Assembly (NCBI RefSeq): GCF_000430995.1
Contig: NZ_HF952018.1
Span: 297,938 to 361,937 of the forward strand
Origin: Thermobrachium celere DSM 8682
GTDB taxonomy: Bacteria; Bacillota; Clostridia; Clostridiales; Caloramatoraceae
Reading direction: 5' to 3'
Length of the DNA stretch: 64,000 nt
The notes beneath the pieces were generated by a model that worked only from the letters and a program-made list of their open reading frames with translations, was not told the origin of the DNA and did no database searches. Each line of letters opens with the position of its first letter. The stretch's first letter is position 1. The translations under genes and the position numbers were made by a program. Shown one piece after another: positions 20,449 to 29,589 of this stretch.

Positions 20449-23400
20449 ATGCAAAAAATTAAAAAGCCTCTAAGCTGGCTATTGGTGTTCTTTTTTATGT
20501 TTACTTTAATTCCAAGATTAACACCAAAGGCAAGTGCAGAGGTAAAATATTTGTCTGCTGACTTAATCGTTTCACTTGTTGGCAATTTTACTCCAGAGGG
20601 AGACAAAAATGACAATTGGAGGCCAGAAAATCCTGCAGGCTTTATGAAGCTATACCAAAATGGTATATATGAAAAGATTGTAACCTTCAAAAGTGCAGGA
20701 GACTATGAGTATAAGGTAGCCTTTAATGGCAATTGGGATGGATGTATACCAGGAGGGGATAATAGAAAATTAAAGGTTCCTGCTGATAACACTAAGGTAA
20801 TCTTTAGATTTGACGCAAAGAATAGGGAAGTTTATGATTCAATTAATGAACCTCAAAGATTTAAAGTTAGTGCGACACTTGTAGGAACACTTAAGGATTT
20901 TTTGCAGAATGGACAAGATTGGAACCCTGGAGATGCAAATTTTGATTTACAATACATAGGTGGAGGATTTTATAAGGGTACATTTACTATAACTCCTCAA
21001 GATAAGGACTTTGAATACAAGGTTGCTTACAACCATGTTTGGGGAGCAGGAGAAATACAAGGAAGCAATAGAGTTATACCAAAGGAAAAATTAACAGGCA
21101 AAGTTAATGTTACATTCTTAGCAAATCCAGAATTAAATGTATGTGTGGATTCAATAAACAATCCAGATATTAATACTGTTGTATCACTAATCGGTCCAAT
21201 AAGAGAGGTTCAAAGTGGGGAATGGGATGCTTCAGTTAAGGGATTTGAATTTAACTATTTAGATGGACAAGGAAAGTTTATATTTACAAAATATTTTACA
21301 CCACAGAGTGAGGATAGAACATTTGAATATAAGGTTTGTGAAAATTACAGTTGGGATGGCGGAGGTATACCTTCAAGTGGTAATTTAAGAACTACAGTAC
21401 CAAAGGAAGGAAAAATAGTTCACTTTATTTGTGATGTAAAGGAGAGAAAACTTTATGACAGCATAAATAATCCTGATAAAGTTTCAGAAATATTGGGGCT
21501 TGAGGCACCTATTGTGAGCCCAGAAGTTTATCCAGATGGAAGAGTGGTATTTAGATATAAAAACAATAACGCTAATAAAGTTTATATAGCTGGAGACTTT
21601 AATGGTTGGAACGCAGAAAAAGACTTAATGGCAAAGGATGAAAAGGGAGTTTGGAAGATTGAGTTAACTTTAAATCCAGGTGAATATAAATATAAGTTTG
21701 TAGTAGATGGAAACTGGATAGCTGACCCTTCAAATCCAAACCAAGTAGATGATGGATTTGGTGGTAAAAACTCAGTTGTAAAGATTCCAGCAAAGGTTAC
21801 AAGTCCAGTGGTAAGAGGTAAAAGTGTTACATTTAACTATTTAGATTTAACAGGAAAGGTTAAGAAGGTAGAGCTTGCAGGTTCTATATTAGATAAGGAT
21901 TGGAAGGAAAGAAGAACCTTTGAAAAACAAGGAGATATATTTACAATAACGTTAGATAATATAATGCCTGGGGTATATCAATATAAGTATATTGTTGATG
22001 GAAACTGGATGTTTGATCCTGTAAATCCAAGAAAAACAGGTGATGGTGCCTTTGATAACTCAATTGTATATGTTCCAGGATTAATTGATTTATTAGTTCC
22101 ATTTGAGGTAAAAATGGATTCAGAACTTACTTTAAAGGGAAGAGTACTTAAAGAGGATGGAGCTGTAGAAGATTATCTGGATGTTGAATGGAGTGTAGTT
22201 GAAAATCCAAATAATATTGCAAAGATAGAAAATGGAAAACTAGTTGTATCAACTTTACCAGAAGGAGTAGAAGAAGTCGTTATTAAAGTAAAGGGAAAGG
22301 ATAAAAATTCAGATGTTGAATTAACAAAGGAAACTAAGGTAGTTAGGGAACTTTCAGAAGTCCCAGGTGGAAGAACAGTTATATTAGCAGGTACTTTGCA
22401 GCATTTTGTAGGTGGAGGAGATTGGGATCCATCAAATCAAAACACAAGAATGAAACATATAGGAGATAATTTGTATAAATTTACAATTAAGAACCTACCA
22501 GCAGGTATATACGAATATAAAGTTGCTATGGGTTCTTGGAATGAAAACTATGGAAATAACGGAGAGAGAAACGGTGCAAATATAACAATTCAAAATCCAA
22601 AGACTCAGGATGTAACCTTCTATTATTCAGATTTAAGCCATATAGTAACAGATTCAACAAAATATATACCAAGGCTTTCAGATGAAGATAGACCAAAATT
22701 AATAATAGGAAGTCAAGAATATGTAATGAAGGACTTAGAATTAAGAGGAGTTTATTCAACAGAAGTTGAATTAGGAGCAGAAACCTACTCAAATATTAAA
22801 GTTAAGATAGATGATAAAGAATTTGTATATCCAGACATAACATTAACTGAAGGTAAAAGGGTTAAATTCAACTATGACTTAATAACAGGTTTAATATTTA
22901 ATAATGCAGTAACAAATACAATTGATAAATCTAAGATTTATTTTGATTCACGAAACAGTGAATACAAGCTTCCTTTTGGTGCAGTAAAGACTGGAGAAGA
23001 AGTAACATTTAGATTAAAGACAGGAAAAGATATAGCACAGGCAAAGCTTGTTGTATTTACTCCAAATGGACAATTAAGTTTTGACATGATAAGGGAACAA
23101 AAGGATGAATATTATCTATGGACAGCTAAATTTACTCCAAATGAAAAGGGAATGTACAAATATTATTTTATAGTTTCCAATGGTTCAGATGTTAAGGCCT
23201 ATGGTGATGATGACGGCCTATATGGTAAGGGTAAGGCTGATGAGCTTGGAAAGGTAATGTATTATGGACTAAATGTTTATTTGAAGGATTATAAAACACC
23301 AGATTGGATGAAGAATGCTGTAATATATCATATATTCCCAGATAGATTCTATAATGGAGACAAAAACAATGACTATGTACAAAAATTAGCAAGAGGTTTC

Positions 23401-25581
23401 TTGCCATACGAATTCTATGAGGATTGGTATGCGATCCCTGAAGTTCCTTCAATAGAAAACAATGATGGCTATAAAGGAACAAAGGGAGATGGCGAATGGT
23501 GTAATGAAATGTATGGAGGAGATATTAGGGGAGTTATTGAGAAGCTTGACTATCTACAATCTTTAGGTGTAAATGTACTATACTTTAATCCTATATCAAA
23601 ATCAATTTCAAACCACAGATATGATGCAACAGATTATAGAGAACTTGATCCACTACTTGGTTCAATGGACGACTTTGTGGAACTTGCAAATAAAGCGAAA
23701 GAAAGAGGAATGAAGATAATATTAGATGGAGTATTTAACCACGTTTCAGATGACTCAATTTACTTTGATAGATATGGTAAGCATATGACAAAGGGCAAAC
23801 CACTTGGTGCATACCAGTATTGGTCAAGGGTTTATGATTTGATGAATGAAATGGGATTAACACAACAGGATGCAGAAAAACAAGTTCAAGACTACTTTAG
23901 ATCAATAGGAATTACAGATTTTCATTATAAAGATTGGTTTAAGATAGAAAACAGAAAAGTTGATGTAGGAACAAAAAATGAACACTATGCCTATGAGGGC
24001 TGGTGGGGATTTGATTCTATGCCAGTAATTCAGGCATTAAATGGTTCAGAGTATAAGGTTGAGTCTTGGGCAGATGAAATAATAGATGGAAAAGATGCAA
24101 ATGCTAGGTTCTGGCTAAGACAAGGTTCAAATGGTTGGAGACTTGATGTAGCAAATGAAGTATCAGATGAAACTTGGCAACACTTTAGAAGAGCAGTAAA
24201 GGAAGAGGGCGACAATGTAATAATAGGAGAAATATGGGATGATGCATCAAGATATCTACTTGGAGATATGTATGATTCTGTTATGAACTATAGATTTAGA
24301 GCAGCAGTTTTAGACTATCTAATGGGTAAAAAAGACGCAAAGAGTACAATGGAAGTTTTAGAATTAATAAGAGAACAATATCCAAAGGAAGCCTTCTATT
24401 CTATGTTTAACTTAATAGATTCCCACGACACCCAAAGAGCAATTTCAGCCTTTGATGGTTATGAAAAGAGTAAAAAGGATATTGCAGATGCTCCAACTGA
24501 AAATGCAAAGAAGCTTCTAAAACTTGCAGTACTAATGCAGATGACTTATCCAGGTGCACCAGTAATATATTATGGAGATGAAGCAGCACTATTTGGTGCA
24601 GATGACCCAGACAACAGAAGAGCATTCCCTTGGGGTAAGGGCGACAAGGATATGGTTGAATGGTACGCAAAACTTGCAAATATGAGAAACACTTATGAGG
24701 TATTAAGAACAGGAGATATAACACCAATAGAACTAGATGATCTATTTGCCTTTAAGAGAACGTTAGCAAATGAAGTAGCATATGTTCTAATAAATAATGG
24801 CAAAGAAAAGGTTGTTGAGTTATCTGTTCCTCAAGGGATATATAAGCTTACAGATGCTATAACAGGAATAGAATATACTGCTCAAAATGGTAGGGTAACT
24901 TTACAAGTTTCTGAAAAGTGTGGATTAGTATTAGTAAGTAACTTTAGACAAGTTAAAGTAGAGTTTGAAAAATTAAAGGATGCATACGATCCGAAGTATA
25001 TTGTAAAAAATAGAGAAGTAGGAAATGCTATGGATGATATAATTAAAATATTAAGTAATGATACAAAGGAAGGATTAGAGGTTAAGGTTTCATTGGAAAA
25101 TGGCAAAGTATCAAGAGATGTTCTATTGTTAGCAGCAAGAAAGAATTTAATATTAACTGTAGAAACCAATGGAGTAGAGTTTAAATTTAATGCAAATGAA
25201 ATGGTATTAAATGTTGATGGTGATTTGAAACTATCTGTTGAGGAAAGGTTGGATAATGCTGATGTTATAAATAAGCTACTTGGAAATAACTACTTTATAC
25301 CATTAAATATTAACAGCAATTTTGGAACTTTGGTTGGAACAGGTGTTAAGGTTTCTGTAAAAGTAGATAGTAAAAAAATTAGCGAAAAGAAAGCATATGT
25401 ATATTACTTTAATCCAAAAACACAGGAATTTGAAGAAATAGAATGTACTTTTGAAAATAGAGTAATAACATTTACAATAACTCACTGCAGCGACTATATA
25501 ATAACAAATAAAAAGATTAAAATAAAGGAGAATGAGTTAAGACATAAAGGAAAAAATGAAAATAAATGTAATAAAAAATAA
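20449..25581 (+). CDS. Secreted modular alpha-amylase/neopullulanase (GH13)
   Basis: 1710 residues. Signal peptide 1-30 (ends KASAEV). Three X25-like modules at about 35-345 (each with VSLVG or TLVGT, W, YEYKVA, YDSIN); two CBM48/AMPK-like modules at about 355-545 (VYIAGDFNGWN, YKYKFVVDGNW); an Ig-like stretch; a fourth X25 module at about 640-735; a CBM34-like domain at about 820-930; then a GH13 catalytic domain of neopullulanase/cyclomaltodextrinase type with nucleophile Asp1233 (GWRLDVANEV), acid/base Glu1261 (IIGEIWDD) and Asp1327 (SHDTQ). Residues 1570-1700 form a C-terminal beta domain with an odd basic end; an out-of-frame LPXTG anchor lies just downstream. It probably degrades starch or pullulan outside the cell. 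ATG follows AGAGGGGGGACTAAAA. Confidence 0.9.
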   Translation: MQKIKKPLSWLLVFFFMFTLIPRLTPKASAEVKYLSADLIVSLVGNFTPEGDKNDNWRPENPAGFMKLYQNGIYEKIVTFKSAGDYEYKVAFNGNWDGCIPGGDNRKLKVPADNTKVIFRFDAKNREVYDSINEPQRFKVSATLVGTLKDFLQNGQDWNPGDANFDLQYIGGGFYKGTFTITPQDKDFEYKVAYNHVWGAGEIQGSNRVIPKEKLTGKVNVTFLANPELNVCVDSINNPDINTVVSLIGPIREVQSGEWDASVKGFEFNYLDGQGKFIFTKYFTPQSEDRTFEYKVCENYSWDGGGIPSSGNLRTTVPKEGKIVHFICDVKERKLYDSINNPDKVSEILGLEAPIVSPEVYPDGRVVFRYKNNNANKVYIAGDFNGWNAEKDLMAKDEKGVWKIELTLNPGEYKYKFVVDGNWIADPSNPNQVDDGFGGKNSVVKIPAKVTSPVVRGKSVTFNYLDLTGKVKKVELAGSILDKDWKERRTFEKQGDIFTITLDNIMPGVYQYKYIVDGNWMFDPVNPRKTGDGAFDNSIVYVPGLIDLLVPFEVKMDSELTLKGRVLKEDGAVEDYLDVEWSVVENPNNIAKIENGKLVVSTLPEGVEEVVIKVKGKDKNSDVELTKETKVVRELSEVPGGRTVILAGTLQHFVGGGDWDPSNQNTRMKHIGDNLYKFTIKNLPAGIYEYKVAMGSWNENYGNNGERNGANITIQNPKTQDVTFYYSDLSHIVTDSTKYIPRLSDEDRPKLIIGSQEYVMKDLELRGVYSTEVELGAETYSNIKVKIDDKEFVYPDITLTEGKRVKFNYDLITGLIFNNAVTNTIDKSKIYFDSRNSEYKLPFGAVKTGEEVTFRLKTGKDIAQAKLVVFTPNGQLSFDMIREQKDEYYLWTAKFTPNEKGMYKYYFIVSNGSDVKAYGDDDGLYGKGKADELGKVMYYGLNVYLKDYKTPDWMKNAVIYHIFPDRFYNGDKNNDYVQKLARGFLPYEFYEDWYAIPEVPSIENNDGYKGTKGDGEWCNEMYGGDIRGVIEKLDYLQSLGVNVLYFNPISKSISNHRYDATDYRELDPLLGSMDDFVELANKAKERGMKIILDGVFNHVSDDSIYFDRYGKHMTKGKPLGAYQYWSRVYDLMNEMGLTQQDAEKQVQDYFRSIGITDFHYKDWFKIENRKVDVGTKNEHYAYEGWWGFDSMPVIQALNGSEYKVESWADEIIDGKDANARFWLRQGSNGWRLDVANEVSDETWQHFRRAVKEEGDNVIIGEIWDDASRYLLGDMYDSVMNYRFRAAVLDYLMGKKDAKSTMEVLELIREQYPKEAFYSMFNLIDSHDTQRAISAFDGYEKSKKDIADAPTENAKKLLKLAVLMQMTYPGAPVIYYGDEAALFGADDPDNRRAFPWGKGDKDMVEWYAKLANMRNTYEVLRTGDITPIELDDLFAFKRTLANEVAYVLINNGKEKVVELSVPQGIYKLTDAITGIEYTAQNGRVTLQVSEKCGLVLVSNFRQVKVEFEKLKDAYDPKYIVKNREVGNAMDDIIKILSNDTKEGLEVKVSLENGKVSRDVLLLAARKNLILTVETNGVEFKFNANEMVLNVDGDLKLSVEERLDNADVINKLLGNNYFIPLNINSNFGTLVGTGVKVSVKVDSKKISEKKAYVYYFNPKTQEFEEIECTFENRVITFTITHCSDYIITNKKIKIKENELRHKGKNENKCNKK

Positions 25582-25589
25582 TTATGTAA

Positions 25590-25727
25590 AATAATCCACC
25601 TAAAACGCTTCCTAAAACAGGAGGATTCCCATTAGAAGCATAATTTTTAATAGCTTTAATGTTTATATTTATTGGAATAGCCATGATACAGAAGTTTTCT
25701 GGCAAAGTAAATACAAAAAGAGGCTGA
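25590..25727 (+). pseudogene. Disrupted LPXTG sorting signal of the GH13 gene
   Basis: Directly after the GH13 stop, another frame reads NNPPKTLPKTGGFPLEA, a TAA stop at 25641, then FLIALMFIFIGIAMIQKFSG and a basic end (KVNTKRG). This is the layout of a sortase substrate: LPKTG, hydrophobic helix, positive tail. It is out of frame with the enzyme and interrupted by a stop, so the anchor appears lost; the enzyme would be released. Two lesions at least are needed, which argues against a single sequencing error. No sortase gene is in the window. Confidence 0.7.
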
Positions 25728-25744
25728 TTAACTTCGGCCTCTTT
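25717..25744 (+). terminator. Terminator of the GH13 transcription unit
   Basis: 11-bp stem AAAGAGGCTGA / TCGGCCTCTTT (one wobble), loop TTAACT, then ATATTGTCTTTT. Confidence 0.8.
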
Positions 25745-25873
25745 ATATTGTCTTTTAAAATAAATTTTAAATTTTTTATGGAATTTTCTAATATTATGTA
25801 ACATAAGTAGAAAAATTTAACGTGTTTTGGTATAATTTAATTTTGTGATTACTCTCTATTTAGAGGTGAAGAA

Positions 25874-27187
25874 ATGTTAACTAACAGCACAATTGCAAAA
25901 ATAATTGATAAAATGCAGAATGCTTTTGCATATCATAAGGTAATATATGACCAAAATAAAAGGCCAATAGATTATGAATACATTTATGTTAATGATGCCT
26001 TTGAAGAGCTTACTGGACTAAAAAAGAAGGATGTAATTGGTTCAAGGGTTACACAGTTAATTCCCAATATTAAAGATAGCTTCTTTAATTGGATAGAATA
26101 CTATGGAAAAATTGCTGAATATGAGTCAGAGGATCATATTGAGCAGTATTTTGATATATGGGATAGATGGTATAGAATAGACGTTTTTTCACCTGAAAAG
26201 GGATATTTTGCAACTCTATTTAATGATATTACAGATATTAAGAAAACAACAGAACTATTAAGAGAACAAAAGGATATATTAAAGCAAATTACAGAAAATC
26301 TTGAGGAAGCTACATTTCTACAAGATGTAAAAACTAAGGAAGTAATTTATGCAAGTAAATCCTTCGAAAAGATTTATGAAGTAAGCTTAGATAAATTAAT
26401 GAAAGGAATAGGAAGTTGGAAAGACTTAATTCATCCAGACGATTATGAAAAGGTTATAAGTAGATCTAGGATGGAAGTTATATTGGAAAATATAAATGAA
26501 AAGGGAATATTTGTTGAAAAATATAGAATAGTAACTAAGACAGGAAGGATCAAATGGATAAAATCTAAATTCCTTCCAATACGAAATGAAAATGGAGAAA
26601 TAATAAGAATAGCTGGGATTGATCAAGATATAACAAGAGATATAGAAAACAAGCTTGAAATAATAAATCAAAAAATTAAAGCAGAAAAGATGGCTATGTA
26701 TGATTATTTAACGAATATTTACAATAGAAGGGCCTTTTTTGAGGTAGCATATGAATTATGCAATAAGGTAGAAAAGAAAAATAGTAGTGCTGTTGTTGTT
26801 ATGACTGACATTGACAAATTTAAGACAATTAATGATACCTATGGTCATGATGTTGGAGATGCCATATTAAAAGATTTTGCAAGTATTTTAAAAAATTCTA
26901 CAAGAGAATGTGATATAGTTGCAAGGTTTGGTGGAGAAGAGTTTGTTATACTCTTATATAATATTTCAATAGATGATGCCTACAAAAGAATTGAAGAACT
27001 AAGAAATGCAATACAAAACAAAATAGTAGAAGTAGGAAAAAATTCAATAAAGTATACAGCAAGCTTTGGTATAAGTGGAGTAAGATGTTTTGATGAAAAA
27101 CCTCTAGAGGATGCAATCAAAAGAGCAGATATGGCACTATACAGAGCAAAGCAAAATGGAAGAAATAGAGTTGAGATTGAAAATTAA
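25874..27187 (+). CDS. PAS-PAS-GGDEF diguanylate cyclase 1
   Basis: Predicted cytoplasmic cyclic-di-GMP synthase of 437 residues without membrane helices. Two PAS domains (about 5-125, with FEELTGLKKKDVIGSR; about 135-255, a PAC-type end IRIAGIDQDIT) precede a GGDEF domain. The active loop is ARFGGEEF, a GGEEF variant that is still active in the family. The product-inhibition site RxxD is present (RECD, five residues before GGEEF). ATG 25874 follows AGAGGTG. It lies 80 bases upstream of a paralogue of the same architecture. The PAS ligands are unknown. Confidence 0.9.
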   Translation: MLTNSTIAKIIDKMQNAFAYHKVIYDQNKRPIDYEYIYVNDAFEELTGLKKKDVIGSRVTQLIPNIKDSFFNWIEYYGKIAEYESEDHIEQYFDIWDRWYRIDVFSPEKGYFATLFNDITDIKKTTELLREQKDILKQITENLEEATFLQDVKTKEVIYASKSFEKIYEVSLDKLMKGIGSWKDLIHPDDYEKVISRSRMEVILENINEKGIFVEKYRIVTKTGRIKWIKSKFLPIRNENGEIIRIAGIDQDITRDIENKLEIINQKIKAEKMAMYDYLTNIYNRRAFFEVAYELCNKVEKKNSSAVVVMTDIDKFKTINDTYGHDVGDAILKDFASILKNSTRECDIVARFGGEEFVILLYNISIDDAYKRIEELRNAIQNKIVEVGKNSIKYTASFGISGVRCFDEKPLEDAIKRADMALYRAKQNGRNRVEIEN

Positions 27188-27268
27188 TTATTAAATATAT
27201 TTAATAAACTAATTATTTTTGATAAAATATAATCGCAAGTATTTACTTAAGAGCTTGGGGTGTTAATT

Positions 27269-28579
27269 ATGGAGGGTGAATTATTCAGACGGATAGTTAG
27301 CCGCATGCAGAATGCTTTTTCATACAATAAAATTATCTATGATGAAAAAGGACAAGCCATTGATTTTGAATATGTATATGTTAATAAATCCTTTGAAGAA
27401 TTTACAGGTATAAGATACGAAGATATAGTTGGTAAAAGGGCAAGTGAAATAAAAGATAATAGATTTGTTTTATTTGATAAAATTGATATTTTCTCTAATG
27501 TTGCAACAAATGGAACAGAAGATAAAATTGAACAATACTGTGATGTGTGGAAAAGATGGTATAGTATAGATGTTTTTTCACCAGAGGAGGGGTATTTCGG
27601 ACTTCTTTATACAGATATTACAAATATAAAGAATTTAACCTCTTGGCTTGGTGAACAAAAGGAGATAATGAAGCAGATAACTGAAAATTTAGAGGAAGTA
27701 ACATTTTTGATGGATGTTAGTACTAAAAAAATAATATATACAAGCTCTTCTGCTGAAAGATTGACAGGAATAAGTGTTGATAAACTTTATTCTGATGCTA
27801 AACTGTGGACAAAATGTATAGTTTTAGAGGATAGAGAAAGAGTTATACAAAGTCTACAGATGATTACACTGATAGATTATTTTAAATACCACAACATATA
27901 TATTGATGAGTTTAGAATAATTGACTGTAGGCAGCAGCTAAGGTGGGTTAGACTAAAGTGTATACCAATAAAGGATGAAAACAATAATCCAATCAGGCTG
28001 GTTGGAATTATACAGGATATTACAAAGGAGAAAAATGATAAAAACGAAATATTAAAGGCAAAAAAGAGAGCTGAAAAGCTTGCAATGTTTGATTATTTAA
28101 CAAAGGTTTACAATAGAAGAGCCTTCTTTATTAGGGCAAGAGAAGAGTTCTCTAGAGCAAAGAGAATGAAGAAGCCAGTTGCAGTTATTCTAACAGACTT
28201 AGATAGGTTTAAATCAATTAATGATACATATGGTCATGATGTCGGAGATTTAGTATTAAAGAACTTTTCAAGGACTATTAAGAACTTTGTAAGAAAATAT
28301 GATGTTGTTGCAAGGTTTGGTGGAGAAGAGTTTGTTATAATGCTAAGTGGAACAGATTTAAGTGATGCCTACAAGAAAGCAGAAAGTTTAAGAAAAATAA
28401 TTGAACAGACCAAGGTTTATACTAAAAAAACGAATTCTCCAATAAGCTTTACAGCAAGTTTTGGTGTTGCAGCGGCTGAACCACATCAAAATGTAGCATT
28501 AGAGGAGTTAATTTGTAGTGCAGATAAAGCACTATATAGAGCAAAGAATTATGGAAGAAATAGAGTAGAATGTGTATAA
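27269..28579 (+). CDS. PAS-PAS-GGDEF diguanylate cyclase 2
   Basis: 436-residue paralogue of the preceding gene with the same domain order and many shared segments (SRMQNAF, QITENLEE, DVFSPE-GYF, RFKSINDTYGHDVGD). The GGDEF active site reads ARFGGEEF and the inhibitory RxxD is RKYD. ATG 27269 follows GGGGTG by 6 bases; an in-frame GTG at 27260 lies in the ribosome site. The PAS regions have diverged more than the catalytic part, which suggests a tandem duplication with different sensory inputs. The two genes are probably co-transcribed. Confidence 0.9.
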   Translation: MEGELFRRIVSRMQNAFSYNKIIYDEKGQAIDFEYVYVNKSFEEFTGIRYEDIVGKRASEIKDNRFVLFDKIDIFSNVATNGTEDKIEQYCDVWKRWYSIDVFSPEEGYFGLLYTDITNIKNLTSWLGEQKEIMKQITENLEEVTFLMDVSTKKIIYTSSSAERLTGISVDKLYSDAKLWTKCIVLEDRERVIQSLQMITLIDYFKYHNIYIDEFRIIDCRQQLRWVRLKCIPIKDENNNPIRLVGIIQDITKEKNDKNEILKAKKRAEKLAMFDYLTKVYNRRAFFIRAREEFSRAKRMKKPVAVILTDLDRFKSINDTYGHDVGDLVLKNFSRTIKNFVRKYDVVARFGGEEFVIMLSGTDLSDAYKKAESLRKIIEQTKVYTKKTNSPISFTASFGVAAAEPHQNVALEELICSADKALYRAKNYGRNRVECV

Positions 28580-28601
28580 GGGGCTTAACAATAGCCCCTT
28601 A
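28577..28601 (+). terminator. Terminator overlapping cyclase 2 stop codon
   Basis: 9-bp stem TAAGGGGCT / AGCCCCTTA with a 7-base loop and TTTTAT after it; the left arm begins with the TAA stop. Confidence 0.85.
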
Positions 28602-28684
28602 TTTTATAAAAAAATATAAGGAAAATAAAAATAAAACTTCAATTTTTTCAAAAATATGATAAAATATTATTGACATAAACTTTC

Positions 28685-28723
28685 CCCCTATGCATTCCCC
28701 AAATATTTAAATGTGCATAGGGG
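28685..28723 (+). terminator. Orphan terminator-like hairpin
   Basis: 10-bp perfect stem CCCCTATGCA / TGCATAGGGG, 19-base loop, then ATTTTTTTATTT. It lies 100 bases after the previous terminator and before the promoter of the esterase gene, so it may end a short independent transcript. Another CCCC in the loop could pair with the same GGGG. Confidence 0.6.
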
Positions 28724-28757
28724 ATTTTTTTATTTAAGTAAAATTTTCAGAAAAATA

Positions 28758-28786
28758 TTGACTTTTATAATGTTGTGTACAATAAT
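28758..28786 (+). promoter_or_regulatory. Probable promoter of esterase-MFS operon
   Basis: TTGACT, 17 bases (TTTATAATGTTGTGTAC), AATAAT. The -35 is good and the -10 is weak; the element begins around 28758 and lies about 40 bases upstream of the esterase start. Confidence 0.5.
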
Positions 28787-28824
28787 TAAATTAGGAAAAC
28801 CTTTTCTGTTAAGGGGGAGTTTGG

Positions 28825-29577
28825 GTGGAAAACAAAGTTCTAGATGTTGACTTGAGAAAAGAATACCTTTTAGAAGGAAATGATGAAGGATGTCTTGTTA
28901 TACATGGGTTTACAGGAACACCAGCAGAATTGAGATTACTTGGAGAAAGATTAAATTCTAAAGGATATACAGTTTACGGTGTAAGATTAAAGGGCCATGG
29001 AACAAGTGTTGAAGAAATGGAGCAGTGTACGTACAAGGATTGGCTTGACTCAGCTATAGAGGGATACAACCTATTAAAGCAAAAATGTAAAAAGATCCAT
29101 GTAATAGGTCATTCAATGGGATCGCTTATTGCACTTTATATTGCTCAAAACTTTGAAGTAGCCAGTGTATCAGCTCTAGCACCTCCTCTTTATGTAAAAA
29201 ACAAAGCTTCATATTTTGCATTTATAGCAAAATACTTTATGAGATATAGTGAATGGGAACCAAGAGAAAGGCCTGAAGAGGAAATGAAATATTTATTAGG
29301 CTATAGCAAAGTACCAGTAAGGTCGGTACATGAGTTTAATAAGCTAAACAGGGTTGTTAAGAAAAATCTTAATAAGATAGAAGCTCCACTTTTGATAGTT
29401 TACTCAATAAACGATGAAACAGTTGAAGTTAAAAGTGCAGATTACTTGAATAATAAGGTTAAGAGTAAAGTTAAAAGGATATGTAAGCTCCAAAAGTCAG
29501 GACACAATATTACAGTTGAATGTGAAAGAGAGGATTGTTTTAAGGCAGTTTTAGAGTTTTTATCTGAGATAAAATAA
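28825..29577 (+). CDS. Alpha/beta-hydrolase carboxylesterase
   Basis: 250-residue cytoplasmic esterase of the Est30/monoacylglycerol lipase type. Oxyanion region VIHGFTGTPAE, nucleophile elbow GHSMGS near residue 96, acid in SINDETVE and catalytic His in KSGHNI complete a Ser-Asp-His triad. The start is GTG 28825 after AAGGGGGAGTTTGG. Twelve bases separate it from the MFS gene, so the two form an operon. It hydrolyses short-chain esters by family; the natural substrate is unknown, and a role in deacylating a sugar ester imported by its neighbour is only a guess. Confidence 0.85.
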   Translation: MENKVLDVDLRKEYLLEGNDEGCLVIHGFTGTPAELRLLGERLNSKGYTVYGVRLKGHGTSVEEMEQCTYKDWLDSAIEGYNLLKQKCKKIHVIGHSMGSLIALYIAQNFEVASVSALAPPLYVKNKASYFAFIAKYFMRYSEWEPRERPEEEMKYLLGYSKVPVRSVHEFNKLNRVVKKNLNKIEAPLLIVYSINDETVEVKSADYLNNKVKSKVKRICKLQKSGHNITVECEREDCFKAVLEFLSEIK

Positions 29578-29589
29578 GGGGGAAACTTT

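Noticed and set aside
23192-24727. Several minus-strand frames opposite the GH13 gene
   Set aside because: Shadows with Leu/His-rich translations and no ribosome sites, explained by codon bias of the true gene.
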